From Colimorpha_A sp900556615 (GTDB lineage: Bacteria; Bacillota; Clostridia; Oscillospirales; CAG-272): a stretch of DNA of 64,000 bases. A model generated the notes under the pieces. It made no database searches and was not told the DNA's origin. It worked only from the letters and a program-made list of their open reading frames with translations. Of the stretch, positions 25,548 to 34,618 are shown one piece after another; position 1 is the first letter of the stretch, and every line of letters begins with the position of its first letter. A program made the position numbers and the translations under genes. Location of the stretch: positions 1 through 64,000 of the forward strand of contig CAVBUH010000058.1 in the NCBI GenBank assembly GCA_963598415.1, in the 5' to 3' direction.

Positions 25548-26294
25548 ATGAAGGTTAAGGATTTATATGATAGGCTTGATGAAACGATTCCTTCATCGCT
25601 TTCCTGCGAATGGGATAATGACGGACTTATGTGCTGTCCTGATCCCGACCGAGAAGTGCGCAGGGTTTTGCTCACATTGGATGTCACACAGGCAGCGGCG
25701 GAATATGCGGAAGAAAAAGGATTTGACGCCATAATATCTCATCATCCGCTTATTTTCCGCCCCTTACCGTCTTTGATATCCCGTAAGTTGATCAGACTCG
25801 TCCGAAATAACATAACTGTAATGTCCTTTCACACACGTCTCGACAAGCTTGACAACGGTGTGAATCGCGTTCTTGCGGAAAAAATCGGTATTACAGATGC
25901 GTCGGCTTTTTCCGAGGAGGGAATCGGATTGATAGGAACTCTTGAAGAACCTATTATGCCTGAACTTTTTTGCGAGAGAATAAAAAAATCGCTTGGCTGT
26001 CCTGTTCTTGAACTTGTGACTGCTGGATTGCCATGCAGTCGAATTGCTGTTGTGGGAGGAGATGGCAAAGATTGCCTGTCCGATGCTGTAAGAGCGGGTT
26101 GTGATACTTATCTCACGGGAAGTATGAGCTATAACAGTTTGATTGATGCGTCAGAGATCGGAATTAATATCATTGCCGCCGGTCATTTTTTCACCGAAAA
26201 TCCCGTTCTTGAAAAAATCGAACAAATCATTAAAACAATAGATCGAGGAATCCGATGTGAGCTTTTTGACTGCAATGTTGTAAAAATGGTTTGA
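25548..26294 (+). CDS. Nif3-like dinuclear metal-binding protein
   Basis: A 248-residue protein of the Nif3/YbgI family (annotated in databases as GTP cyclohydrolase I type 2 homologue). Metal ligands are seen in SHHPLIFRP, HTRLDKLDNGVN, and HFFTENPVLE at the C-terminus. The family forms a toroidal hexamer with a dinuclear metal site; its reaction is uncertain. The shorter form lacks the PII-like insert found in Bacillus YqfO. AAGGAATG precedes the ATG. Confidence 0.92.
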   Translation: MKVKDLYDRLDETIPSSLSCEWDNDGLMCCPDPDREVRRVLLTLDVTQAAAEYAEEKGFDAIISHHPLIFRPLPSLISRKLIRLVRNNITVMSFHTRLDKLDNGVNRVLAEKIGITDASAFSEEGIGLIGTLEEPIMPELFCERIKKSLGCPVLELVTAGLPCSRIAVVGGDGKDCLSDAVRAGCDTYLTGSMSYNSLIDASEIGINIIAAGHFFTENPVLEKIEQIIKTIDRGIRCELFDCNVVKMV

Positions 26295-26331
26295 CATACA
26301 TATATGTTGATAAAGGGGAAATAAAAGAAAT

Positions 26332-28086
26332 ATGAGAAAAACGAAAATTATCTGTACTCTCGGTCCCGCTTCCGATTCCGAGGAGGTTATAAGAGAGCTT
26401 ATACTTGCCGGAATGGATGTTGCCAGAATTAATTTTTCACACGGAGAGTACAGTGAGCACAAGCATAAAGCCGATATAATAAAAAAGCTGCGCGCCGAGC
26501 TGAATCGGCATACCGCGCTTTTGCTTGATACAAAAGGTCCCGAAATCCGTCTTAAAACATTTGAAAAAGGAAAGGTTACGCTTAAAGCCGGAGACAGCTT
26601 TTCACTTTATATGGATGATCGGCAGGGAAATGAAAAGGGCGTTTCCATTACCTATACGGGATTATGGAGAGATGTTTCTTTCGGAAGCAGAATCCTGATT
26701 GATGACGGGCTTATAGAGCTTACTGTGGAAAGTGTTTCAGAAAAGGAAATCAAGTGCTGCGTAAAAAACGGAGGTTCTCTATCGAATCGCAAGGGCATAA
26801 ATGTTCCCGGTGTTCGCTTATCCATTCCTTTTTTGAGTGAAAAGGACAAGAGTGATATAGCTTTTGGGGTAAAAGAGGATTTTGATTTTATTGCCGCCTC
26901 CTTTACGCAGTGCGCCGATGATATAAGAAAGATACGGGATGAGCTTGATAAAAACGGAAGTCACGGGATACGGATTATCGCTAAGATAGAAAATTCGACC
27001 GGAGTCGATAATATCGATGAGATTCTCAACGAGGCGGACGGTATCATGGTTGCAAGGGGAGATCTTGGCGCGGAGGTGCCTATGGAGAATATTCCCGTTA
27101 TTCAGAAACAGTTGATTTCAAAGTGCTATAATGCCGGGAAGCAGGTTATTACCGCAACGCAGATGCTGGAGAGCATGACGCACAATCCGCGTCCTACAAG
27201 AGCGGAAATCACGGATGTTGCAAATGCGATTTACGACGGAACGAGCGCTACCATGCTTTCCGGCGAGACAGCAATGGGAGATTATCCGATTGAAGCGGTA
27301 AAGCGAATGGCTACAATTGCTTTGCGCACGGAAAGCGATATTGACTACAAGAAAAGATTCTTTGATTGCCGTTTCGGCGGTTTCGGAAACGTTACGGATG
27401 CCATATCTCATGCGACCTGTACTACGGCGCATGATCTCGGTGCAAAGGCTATTATAACGGTAACTACCTCTGGATTCACAGCGCGTCTGCTCAGTCGCTT
27501 CCGTCCGCAGACCGATATCATTGCTTGCTCTCCCGATCCGAAAGCGTGCAGACATATGAATATGTCGTGGGGGGTAATTCCGCTTCTTATAGATAAAGTG
27601 GAGGAAAGCTCCGAAAAGCTTCTCTCGATTGCTGTCGATAAGGTGTATGAGGCAGGTTATGTGAATTACGGCGATCTTGTGGTGGTTACTGCGGGACTTC
27701 CGCTCGGAATACCGGGAACCACGAATATGCTCAAGGTTCAAATGGTAGGCGATGTTCTTCTTGCCGGAAAAGGAATTGTAGAGGAATCGGTTTGCGGTCA
27801 GCTCTGCGTCTGTGCCAATGATGAGGAAGCACTTGAAAAAGGGAAAAACGGTGATGTTATTGTAATTCCATCCGCTTCTGACAGAATAATCAGTGTGCTT
27901 CGTCACGCGAGCGCTATCATCTGTGAACGGGGCGGAGAGGATTCATATGCTGCGATAGTGGGAAAGACGCTGAATATTCCGGTGATAATTGCCGAAAACG
28001 CTACCAAGATATTGAAGTCGGGAATTACTGTGACTGTGGACGGAAAACGCGGTATGGTATACTGTAATGAACGGAAACCGGATTAA
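26332..28086 (+). CDS. pyk: Pyruvate kinase with C-terminal PEP-utiliser domain
   Basis: A 584-residue glycolytic enzyme converting phosphoenolpyruvate and ADP to pyruvate and ATP. The start MRKTKIICTLGPASDSEE, the substrate Lys region ISKIENSTG-like (AKIENSTGVDN), the ARGDLGAEVP motif and TATQMLESM are complete. Residues about 480-584 form the extra C-terminal domain found in Bacillus-type enzymes, homologous to the phosphohistidine domain of PEP synthase. There the usual SHAA histidine is Tyr (GGEDSYAAIVG), so phosphotransfer through it is not expected. The last 20 bases overlap the next gene. Confidence 0.95.
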   Translation: MRKTKIICTLGPASDSEEVIRELILAGMDVARINFSHGEYSEHKHKADIIKKLRAELNRHTALLLDTKGPEIRLKTFEKGKVTLKAGDSFSLYMDDRQGNEKGVSITYTGLWRDVSFGSRILIDDGLIELTVESVSEKEIKCCVKNGGSLSNRKGINVPGVRLSIPFLSEKDKSDIAFGVKEDFDFIAASFTQCADDIRKIRDELDKNGSHGIRIIAKIENSTGVDNIDEILNEADGIMVARGDLGAEVPMENIPVIQKQLISKCYNAGKQVITATQMLESMTHNPRPTRAEITDVANAIYDGTSATMLSGETAMGDYPIEAVKRMATIALRTESDIDYKKRFFDCRFGGFGNVTDAISHATCTTAHDLGAKAIITVTTSGFTARLLSRFRPQTDIIACSPDPKACRHMNMSWGVIPLLIDKVEESSEKLLSIAVDKVYEAGYVNYGDLVVVTAGLPLGIPGTTNMLKVQMVGDVLLAGKGIVEESVCGQLCVCANDEEALEKGKNGDVIVIPSASDRIISVLRHASAIICERGGEDSYAAIVGKTLNIPVIIAENATKILKSGITVTVDGKRGMVYCNERKPD

Positions 28087-28492
28087 TAATAGAAACTGTA
28101 ACAGAATTACCGGCAACGGCGGTGAGAACGCCGCTTGCCGGTTTCTTGAAAGTACCGGTTATACTTTGATATGCCGTAATTACCGTTCGGGACATGATGA
28201 AATCGACATAATTGCGGAAAATGAGCAATATATTATTTTTGTCGAGGTAAAAACACGCACTGAGGTGAAAAATTGTCTGTATGGAAGACCGTCATCGGCT
28301 GTGGATGCGAAAAAAAGAAAATGCCTTGCCAGAGCGGCAGAAGCTTATATAAAAAATACCCATGCTTCAAAGTTTTACCGTTTTGACGTAATTGAGGTGC
28401 TTGTTTCCTCTGATTCCGTTACCGGCAGGGGAAGCTACAAAATAAATCATATGAAGGGCGTGTTCGGTGCCTCCGGAAAAATATGGATATAA
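28067..28492 (+). CDS. YraN family (UPF0102) endonuclease-like protein
   Basis: A 141-residue protein. GENAACRFLESTGYTLICRNYRS, then DEIDIIAENEQYIIFVEVKTR carries the D...ExK pattern of restriction-endonuclease-like folds typical for YraN. The family is nearly universal and unassigned, with suggested roles in DNA processing. The ATG lies 20 bases inside pyk, in another frame. In many genomes yraN neighbours rnhB or ribosomal genes; that context is absent here. Confidence 0.9.
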   Translation: MNGNRINNRNCNRITGNGGENAACRFLESTGYTLICRNYRSGHDEIDIIAENEQYIIFVEVKTRTEVKNCLYGRPSSAVDAKKRKCLARAAEAYIKNTHASKFYRFDVIEVLVSSDSVTGRGSYKINHMKGVFGASGKIWI

Positions 28493-28505
28493 ATGAGGAA
28501 ATACA

Positions 28506-29378
28506 ATGAAGCTTTTTGATTTGCATTGCGACACACTTACCGAGATCTATCGCCGGAACGAAAATATGCTTGAAAATTCATGTCATGTTTCCTTTCAGAA
28601 TGCCTTTCGTACCTTTGACAGCTATAAGCAAATTATGGCTGTCTGGAGCGAAGATTCGCTTGATGGGGAGGAAAATTACCGGCGTTTTGACAAAATTGTT
28701 GACTATGCCGCACCTTTTTTGAGATATAACGGATTTGAATATATTCTCGCTGTTGAAGGCGCGAAGCTGTTATGTGGCGATATAAAAAGGCTTGAATATC
28801 TGTATGCTCGCGGGGTAAGGGTACTGACGCTTGTGTGGCAAGGCAATTGCTGTGTCGGCGGTGCCTATGATACGCATGACGGTCTTACCTCTTTCGGCAG
28901 AGAGGTAGTAGAAAGATGTTATGATCTCGGAATCCTTCCCGATGTTTCTCATGCTTCCGACGAGTTATTTTACGATACGGCCGAAATAGCCGCTAAACGA
29001 AGAGGAACGATTATAGCAAGTCATTCCTGTTCGAGAACCGTTTTCGATCATCCGAGAAATTTGACCGATGATATGGCGAAGGTCATATCGGAGCTTGGCG
29101 GACTAATCGGAGTAAATATGGTGGTACAGCATCTCGGTTCTTCCGATATTTCTGCGGTTTGCGGGCATATTTCTCATCTTGCGGAACTTGCAGGAGAAGA
29201 TAAAATCTGTCTCGGATGCGATTTTGACGGTACCGATTTGCTGCCCGATGGAATTGAAAACATCAGCGACTTATCCCTGTTATACACGGCTTTGAGTGAA
29301 AGTCAATATGCACCGGGCTTTGCGGAAAAAATTTTTTATTCAAACGCACAAAATTTTTCAAAAAATCATCTTTTATAA
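28506..29378 (+). CDS. Membrane dipeptidase family (M19) peptidase
   Basis: A 290-residue TIM-barrel metalloenzyme related to renal dipeptidase. The N-terminal DLHCDT motif supplies the first zinc ligands, VEGAK the bridging carboxylate, DVSHAS and SHSCSRTV the second-site histidines, and LGCDFDGTD the final Asp. It hydrolyses dipeptides, including those with a C-terminal D-residue. No signal peptide, so it is cytoplasmic here. It follows yraN by 13 bases. A weak terminator overlaps its stop. Confidence 0.9.
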   Translation: MKLFDLHCDTLTEIYRRNENMLENSCHVSFQNAFRTFDSYKQIMAVWSEDSLDGEENYRRFDKIVDYAAPFLRYNGFEYILAVEGAKLLCGDIKRLEYLYARGVRVLTLVWQGNCCVGGAYDTHDGLTSFGREVVERCYDLGILPDVSHASDELFYDTAEIAAKRRGTIIASHSCSRTVFDHPRNLTDDMAKVISELGGLIGVNMVVQHLGSSDISAVCGHISHLAELAGEDKICLGCDFDGTDLLPDGIENISDLSLLYTALSESQYAPGFAEKIFYSNAQNFSKNHLL

Positions 29379-29404
29379 TGACTTTTTCCGAAAAATCATT
29401 ATAA
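29374..29404 (+). terminator. Probable terminator of the trmK-dipeptidase run
   Basis: TAATGA-CTTTTTC pairs with GAAAAAT-CATTA immediately at the dipeptidase stop. The stem is A/T-rich and imperfect. The remaining 170 bases to thrC show no leader structure that I recognise. Confidence 0.5.
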
Positions 29405-29573
29405 TATAATATTGTTATATCTTTTTTATAAAAAAGATTCATGTATAAATCTTAAGTACATTAGTTAAGTGTTGAAGCCCTATACTGCGGCGGATTGCGC
29501 GGTCGGTTTCACTGTTTTCTACCAATGTCGAGGAAAGGAAAGTCTTTTGTATATAAAGACACGGTAATCTTTA

Positions 29574-31055
29574 ATGAAATATGTAAGCACGAGGGGCAAG
29601 AGCAGTCCCTGTACTTCCGCGGAAGCAATCAAAAAAGGGCTTGCGGAGGATGGCGGTCTCTACTTTCCCGATGAAATTCCGATTCTCTCTTCAGATGATT
29701 TGATTTCGCTTTGCAAGGCTGATTACCCGCAAAGGGCTGCTGAGATTATGTATAGGTTTCTCTCTGATCAATACACATACGAGGAGCTTCTTTCGGATTG
29801 CAGAGAGGCATACTGTGAGAAGAGCTTTCCGGGCGGCGCGGCTCCTTTAACCAAGCTTGGTGATCGTATACGAGTTCTTGAACTGTGGCACGGTCCTACC
29901 GCCGCTTTCAAGGATATGGCGCTTCAGATTATGCCGCGTCTCTTCGTCAGGGCTATCAAGAAAACAGGAGACTCAAGGCTGGCGCATATTCTTGTAGCAA
30001 CTTCGGGCGATACGGGTAAGGCAGCGCTGGAAGGATACCGCGATGTTGACGGAGTAAAAATTTCTGTTTTTTATCCCGTAAACGGCGTAAGCCGCGTTCA
30101 AAAGCTTCAGATGGCTACCCAAGAAGGGAATAATGTTAAAGTTTATTCGGTTGTCGGTAATTTTGACGATGCCCAGAATGGCGTTAAGAGAATCTTCGGT
30201 GACACCGTTATTAACGAAACACTTGATAAAAAAGGAATATTTCTTTCAAGTGCAAATTCGATCAATTGGGGACGGCTCGTTCCGCAGGTGGTTTATTATA
30301 TATCCGCCTATTGCGATATGGTCAACAGCGGCGATATCAGATTGTTTGATGAAATCAATGTTTGTGTTCCGACCGGGAATTTTGGGAATATTCTCGCGGC
30401 ATATATTGCGAAGAGTATGGGACTTCCTATTCACAGCTTTATTTGCGCTTCAAACAGCAATCATGTTCTGACTGATTTCTTTGAGACAGGGACATATAAC
30501 AGAAAACGTCCTTTCCACATCACATCTTCGCCATCTATGGATATACTCATTTCAAGCAACCTGGAAAGATTGCTGTATCTTGTATGCGGAAGCGGAGAGA
30601 CCGCCGAATATATGACGGCGCTTGCCGAGAATGGAAGTTATACGGTTTCTTCTGCTGTAAAACGCGAGCTTGATCATTCCTTCAGCGGCGGATGCTGCAG
30701 TGAGGAATCTACTGCGGCTGAAATCAAGCATATATACCGGGACTACGGCTATCTGTGCGATACACACACGGCGGTCGGTCTTTACTGTGCTGAGGAATAT
30801 CTCTCCAAGGTTGATGATAAACGCAAAATACTTGCAGCTTCCACGGCTTCTCCCTATAAGTTTGCTCCGAGCGTGCTTGAGACTCTTACAGAAGAAAAAA
30901 CGAAAAACGAATTGGAAGCGCTTGACAGACTTGAGTCTTTGACCGGTGTGCAGATTCCGCTTCCTCTTGCCGGAATTGCAAAAAGAAAAATCCGCTTTGA
31001 TCCGGATAAGGCAATCAAAGCGGAGGATATGCCCGGGGTAGTGCTTGACGACTGA
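29574..31055 (+). CDS. thrC: Threonine synthase
   Basis: A 493-residue PLP enzyme that turns O-phosphohomoserine into threonine. MKYVSTRGKSSPCTSAEAI is the typical N-terminus, the PLP lysine lies in TAAFKDMALQ near residue 112, and the phosphate loop is VATSGDTGKAALEG. Length fits the longer yeast/E. coli-like class. The gene appears alone, without hom or thrB. Confidence 0.95.
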   Translation: MKYVSTRGKSSPCTSAEAIKKGLAEDGGLYFPDEIPILSSDDLISLCKADYPQRAAEIMYRFLSDQYTYEELLSDCREAYCEKSFPGGAAPLTKLGDRIRVLELWHGPTAAFKDMALQIMPRLFVRAIKKTGDSRLAHILVATSGDTGKAALEGYRDVDGVKISVFYPVNGVSRVQKLQMATQEGNNVKVYSVVGNFDDAQNGVKRIFGDTVINETLDKKGIFLSSANSINWGRLVPQVVYYISAYCDMVNSGDIRLFDEINVCVPTGNFGNILAAYIAKSMGLPIHSFICASNSNHVLTDFFETGTYNRKRPFHITSSPSMDILISSNLERLLYLVCGSGETAEYMTALAENGSYTVSSAVKRELDHSFSGGCCSEESTAAEIKHIYRDYGYLCDTHTAVGLYCAEEYLSKVDDKRKILAASTASPYKFAPSVLETLTEEKTKNELEALDRLESLTGVQIPLPLAGIAKRKIRFDPDKAIKAEDMPGVVLDD

Positions 31056-31080
31056 TTTGTCGCTTCCCCTTCGCGTTTCC

Positions 31081-31287
31081 TCAAAGCGTTTTAGGCTTGA
31101 AGGAAGCGCATACCGTATCTGCGCAGGATGTGGCAAAGCTCGGTCCGACGGCGATCTTATCGGCAGTGCAATAATTATCTCCGTCATGGTGGACGCAGTT
31201 TTTGACGTCGCAAACAATTCCCTTTATGTGATGCGGCGCCTTTGGACGGTTTTCTCTGACATCTTCATAATTATCAAATAATCCCAT
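31081..31287 (-). CDS. DUF1540 cysteine-rich small protein
   Basis: A 68-residue protein with the DUF1540 pattern: IVCDVKNCVHHDGDNYCTAD, IAVGP, then CADTVCASF. Six cysteines suggest metal binding. The family is widespread in Clostridia and of unknown function. The gene is convergent with thrC, whose stop lies 26 bases away. Confidence 0.88.
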   Translation of the reverse strand: MGLFDNYEDVRENRPKAPHHIKGIVCDVKNCVHHDGDNYCTADKIAVGPSFATSCADTVCASFKPKTL

Positions 31288-31434
31288 ACTTTCCCCCGTT
31301 TCTCCGGCACTGTATCATTCGGACGTTGCCGCCGGTGCCGGAAGCGGCGTTTCTGTCCGATATAATTATTTGCGTATCTGCGGCTTTTTATTCGGTATGA
31401 GGATATTTTTTCTGTGAAAGGAGCAGCTTTCCTA

Positions 31435-32145
31435 ATGGCGCTTTATTGCATCGCGGATACCCATCTTTCTCTCTCCGTTCCTAAGCCGATGGATGTGTTC
31501 GGAAGCCGTTGGCGGAGTTATACTGAGAAGCTTGTTAAAGGCTGGAACTCGGTTGTTTCCGAAAATGATACGGTTGTGATTCCCGGCGATATTTCATGGG
31601 GAATGACGCTTAACGAGGCGGCTGAGGATTTGAAGCTCTTGGACAGCCTGAACGGAACAAAGATCATTTCTAAAGGAAATCACGATTTCTGGTGGCAGTC
31701 GCGGCAGAAGATTGAAAATTTATTTGTATCAAGCGGAATCAATACAATAAAGCTTCTTCACAATAATTCATATTTATGCGAGGATAAAATAATATGTGGC
31801 TCGCGCGGATGGTTTTGTGATCCTAAAGCTTCGCCTGAGAATACCGATTCGGTCAAAATATCGGCAAGAGAAGTGATTCGTACCGAGATGAGTATAAGAG
31901 CGGCACTTGAGCTTAGAGGCGGCAGGGATTTAGAACTTATTGCTTTTTTTCATTTTCCACCGGTATATAAAAATTTCATCTGCCGCGGAATAATTGAGCT
32001 TCTTCACAGATACGGCATAAGGCGCTGCTATTATGGTCATGTACACGGAAATTATGATATGCCCCAGACAATTTGCTTTGAGAATATTAATATGACGCTG
32101 ATATCTGCCGATTATTTAAAATTTATACCTTATCGTATTGTGTAA
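31435..32145 (+). CDS. Calcineurin-like metallophosphoesterase
   Basis: A 236-residue phosphoesterase. The metal motifs are CIADTHLS (DxH), PGDISWG (GD), KGNHDFWW (GNHD), FFHFPP and GHVHGNYD (GHxH). This is the compact cytoplasmic family often annotated as serine/threonine phosphatase-like with unknown substrate. I start at the ATG preceded by AAAGGAGC; a GTG at 31414 is further upstream within that site. Confidence 0.9.
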   Translation: MALYCIADTHLSLSVPKPMDVFGSRWRSYTEKLVKGWNSVVSENDTVVIPGDISWGMTLNEAAEDLKLLDSLNGTKIISKGNHDFWWQSRQKIENLFVSSGINTIKLLHNNSYLCEDKIICGSRGWFCDPKASPENTDSVKISAREVIRTEMSIRAALELRGGRDLELIAFFHFPPVYKNFICRGIIELLHRYGIRRCYYGHVHGNYDMPQTICFENINMTLISADYLKFIPYRIV

Positions 32146-32171
32146 AAAATGTTAATATTTTGTTTTTTCCC

Positions 32172-32199
32172 TTGACAATGTCTCAGAATTTGGTACAAT
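32172..32199 (+). promoter_or_regulatory. Promoter of the tig-clp run
   Basis: TTGACA at 32172-32177 and TACAAT at 32194-32199 with a 16-base spacer, about 55 bases before the tig start. No CtsR-type heptad repeat is evident. Confidence 0.7.
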
Positions 32200-32254
32200 T
32201 ATATATTGATTTGTTTTGATAAAATAAAGATAATACATTCGGAGGAGATACAGA

Positions 32255-33559
32255 ATGAGTTTAAAGAGCATGAATAAGCCGACCGGAAATCAGGTGGAGC
32301 TTGAAATTTCCATTGATAAGGAAAGCTTTGAAAAAGCGGTTTCCGCCGCTTACAGAAAAAATGTCGGAAAAATGAATATTCCCGGCTTCCGTAAAGGCAA
32401 GGCTCCCAGATCAATTATTGAAAAGATGTATGGCAAGGGTGTTTTTTATGATGATGCGTTGAACGCTCTTATTCCCGATGCTTTTGAATCGGCGCTTGCG
32501 GAGTCAGGCGAAAAACCGGTTGGACAGCCGGAGTTTGAGGTTGTTTCTATCGAGGATGAGGTTGTTGTAAAGGCTTCTTTCCCCGTAAAACCCGATGTCG
32601 CACTCAGGCAGTATAAGGGCTTTGAAATAGACCGTACCGTTTCCCCTGTTACCGATGATGAGGTTGATTCCGAAATTGCGCAGGTTCGTTCTCGCAACTC
32701 CCGTACAGTAGATATTACCGACCGCGCGGCTGCAGAGGGCGATATTGCTGTAATTGATTATGAAGGATCGATCGACGGCGTTCCTTTTGACGGCGGAAAA
32801 GGCGAAAAATATAATCTTACACTTGGCTCCGGACAGTTTATTCCTGGCTTTGAAGGTCAGATTGTCGGTCATAACGCTGGAGATGCTTTTGACGTATGTG
32901 TAACTTTCCCGGAGGATTATCATGCCAAGGAGCTTGCCGGCAAGGAAGCTGTTTTCAAGACGGTTCTTCATGAGATAAAATTCAACGAGCTTCCTGAGCT
33001 TGATGACGATTTTGCAAAAGATGTATCCGAATTTGATACTTTTGATGAATACAAAGCAGATGTCAAGGCAAAAATTACAGAGAGACATAATAAAACAGCC
33101 GATTCCGAGGTGGAAGAAAAGCTTATTGACGCACTTATAGAGAATCTTGAAGCCGATATCCCGGAAGCAATGTTTGTTTCTGAGACCGAGAATCAGCTTC
33201 GTGATTATGATAACCGTCTCAGAATGCAAGGGCTTGATCTCGGTACTTATTTGAAATATACGGGACTTGACCTTGACAAGATGAGAGAACAATTCAGACC
33301 GCGTGCCGAGCGCCAGGTTAAAACAAGGCTTGCTCTTGAAAAAATTGCTCAGCTTGAGAATATTGAAGTTACCGAAGAGGATACCGAAGCTGAAATCAAA
33401 AAGATTGCCGAAATGTATAATATGGAGGCTGAGAAGGTCAGGGAGCAGATATCTCCTGACATGCTTGCCGAAGATATTAAGGTCGGTAAAGCGGTTGAAC
33501 TTGTAAAAGCCAACGCCGTGATCACCGATAAAGCTTCGGAAACGGAAAAGACCGAATAA
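32255..33559 (+). CDS. tig: Trigger factor
   Basis: A 434-residue ribosome-associated chaperone. The ribosome-binding loop NIPGFRKGKAPRSIIEKMYG lies near residue 45, the FKBP-type prolyl isomerase domain at about 150-245 (GDIAVIDYEGSIDGVPFDGG, GSGQFIPGFE), and the C-terminal chaperone arms at 250-420. It binds nascent chains at the tunnel exit. GGAGGAGA precedes the ATG. Grouping of tig with clpP and clpX is a very common bacterial arrangement. Confidence 0.96.
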   Translation: MSLKSMNKPTGNQVELEISIDKESFEKAVSAAYRKNVGKMNIPGFRKGKAPRSIIEKMYGKGVFYDDALNALIPDAFESALAESGEKPVGQPEFEVVSIEDEVVVKASFPVKPDVALRQYKGFEIDRTVSPVTDDEVDSEIAQVRSRNSRTVDITDRAAAEGDIAVIDYEGSIDGVPFDGGKGEKYNLTLGSGQFIPGFEGQIVGHNAGDAFDVCVTFPEDYHAKELAGKEAVFKTVLHEIKFNELPELDDDFAKDVSEFDTFDEYKADVKAKITERHNKTADSEVEEKLIDALIENLEADIPEAMFVSETENQLRDYDNRLRMQGLDLGTYLKYTGLDLDKMREQFRPRAERQVKTRLALEKIAQLENIEVTEEDTEAEIKKIAEMYNMEAEKVREQISPDMLAEDIKVGKAVELVKANAVITDKASETEKTE

Positions 33560-33575
33560 TCCGGAGGAAACGTTA

Positions 33576-34235
33576 ATGGAGCTTCAAGGAAAAAAGATTA
33601 ATTTTCTCGGTGATAGTATTACCGAAGGCGTAGGAGCTTCCTGTGCGGAAAATGTTTATCATCAGGTTATGAAGCGTAAATATGGTCTTGCGGAGGCGAG
33701 AAACTATGGAATAGGAGGGACTCGCTACGCACGCCAGATAACTCCTTCCAATGAAGTGTGGGATCATGATTTCTGCGAGAGACTTCATAATATGGACGAT
33801 GATGCCGATGTTGTGATTGTATTTGGGGGGACAAATGATTTCGGTCATGGAGATGCTCCTATCGGCACCTTTGAGGACAGAGAACCAAATACTTTTTACG
33901 GTGCATGTCATTATGTTTATTCTCATCTTATAGAAAAATATCCGGCTGCGGTTATTGTTGTAATGACACCTCTTCACCGCACGAATGAGATGTTTACGGA
34001 TGGTGACGGTCATCAAAAGGCATATCATTACGGGAATCTGAAAAGATATGTGGATATCATTCGTGAGGTTGCTGAATATTACAGTCTGCCGGTAGTGGAT
34101 CTTTTTGCTTCCTCCGGCATACAGCCGAATATTCCGGTAATTCGCGAAGCCTATACCGTTGACGGGCTTCATCCGAATGACAGAGGGTATGCTTTGATAG
34201 CTGAGCGTTTAGGCAATTTTTTGCTTCATTATTGA
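33576..34235 (+). CDS. SGNH/GDSL family hydrolase
   Basis: A 219-residue esterase/lipase-like enzyme without signal peptide. Block I is FLGDSITEGVG with the catalytic Ser, block III GGTNDFGHGD holds the oxyanion Asn, and block V DGLHPNDRGY supplies the Asp-His pair. Substrate unknown; relatives deacetylate carbohydrates or lipids. It interrupts the usual tig-clpP order and follows tig by 16 bases, with its own GGAGGAAAC site. Confidence 0.9.
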   Translation: MELQGKKINFLGDSITEGVGASCAENVYHQVMKRKYGLAEARNYGIGGTRYARQITPSNEVWDHDFCERLHNMDDDADVVIVFGGTNDFGHGDAPIGTFEDREPNTFYGACHYVYSHLIEKYPAAVIVVMTPLHRTNEMFTDGDGHQKAYHYGNLKRYVDIIREVAEYYSLPVVDLFASSGIQPNIPVIREAYTVDGLHPNDRGYALIAERLGNFLLHY

Positions 34236-34244
34236 GTTAGTATC

Positions 34245-34271
34245 CAATTGTAAAACTGTGTTTTACAATTG
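34245..34271 (+). terminator. Hairpin after the SGNH hydrolase gene
   Basis: A perfect 12-bp stem CAATTGTAAAAC/GTTTTACAATTG with a three-base loop, nine bases after the stop. No T-tract. Resembles the terminal hairpin of the family C repeat at 60280-60306. Confidence 0.5.
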
Positions 34272-34520
34272 ATAATCGTGCGGCGTGGAAAGGTGCGCTT
34301 ATCTCTGGCGGCAAAAATCAAGGATTTTTGCCACACCCTTCGGCGCGCGTACTCACTTTGTTCATCTTAAAGGTGTTTTTTCGTCGGCAAAGCCGTTGAA
34401 AAAAACGGATTTTATTACAATCATTGGCTTTAACAATCGGCTATAACCGGATTGGAGCAACGCCGCATAATTCGCGGCATTCGTCTTGTCGGGGCGGTGT
34501 TGCTTTACCATCGCACAGTA

Positions 34521-34559
34521 GCGCGGAGGCTTTCTTTTTACGTTCTCCGCGCACTTTTA
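34521..34559 (+). terminator. Terminator-like hairpin in the clpP leader
   Basis: GCGCGGAG pairs with CTCCGCGC around a 16-base T-rich loop, then ACTTTTAT. It stands 60 bases before clpP and could attenuate read-through from tig. Confidence 0.6.
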
Positions 34560-34618
34560 TACCGGTATAACCGGTTTCGCTGCCCGGATCGGATTGTCCG
34601 GGAGAAAGGATATATTTT

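Larger units (their letters stand above)
34236..34618 (+). other. Structured 380-base leader upstream of clpP
   Basis: No gene is present. Several inverted repeats follow one another: 34245-34271 (CAATTGTAAAAC / GTTTTACAATTG), 34310-34332 (GGCAAAAATC / GATTTTTGCC), 34455-34505 (AGCAACGCCGC / GCGGTGTTGCT) and the terminator-like 34521-34559. ATACCGGTATAACCGGT and CCCGGATCGGATTGTCCGGG follow. GAGAAAGGA lies before the clpP start. Confidence 0.5.

Noticed and set aside
29379..29573. Riboswitch or T-box upstream of thrC
   Set aside because: No T-box sequence, specifier stem or known riboswitch core could be recognised.
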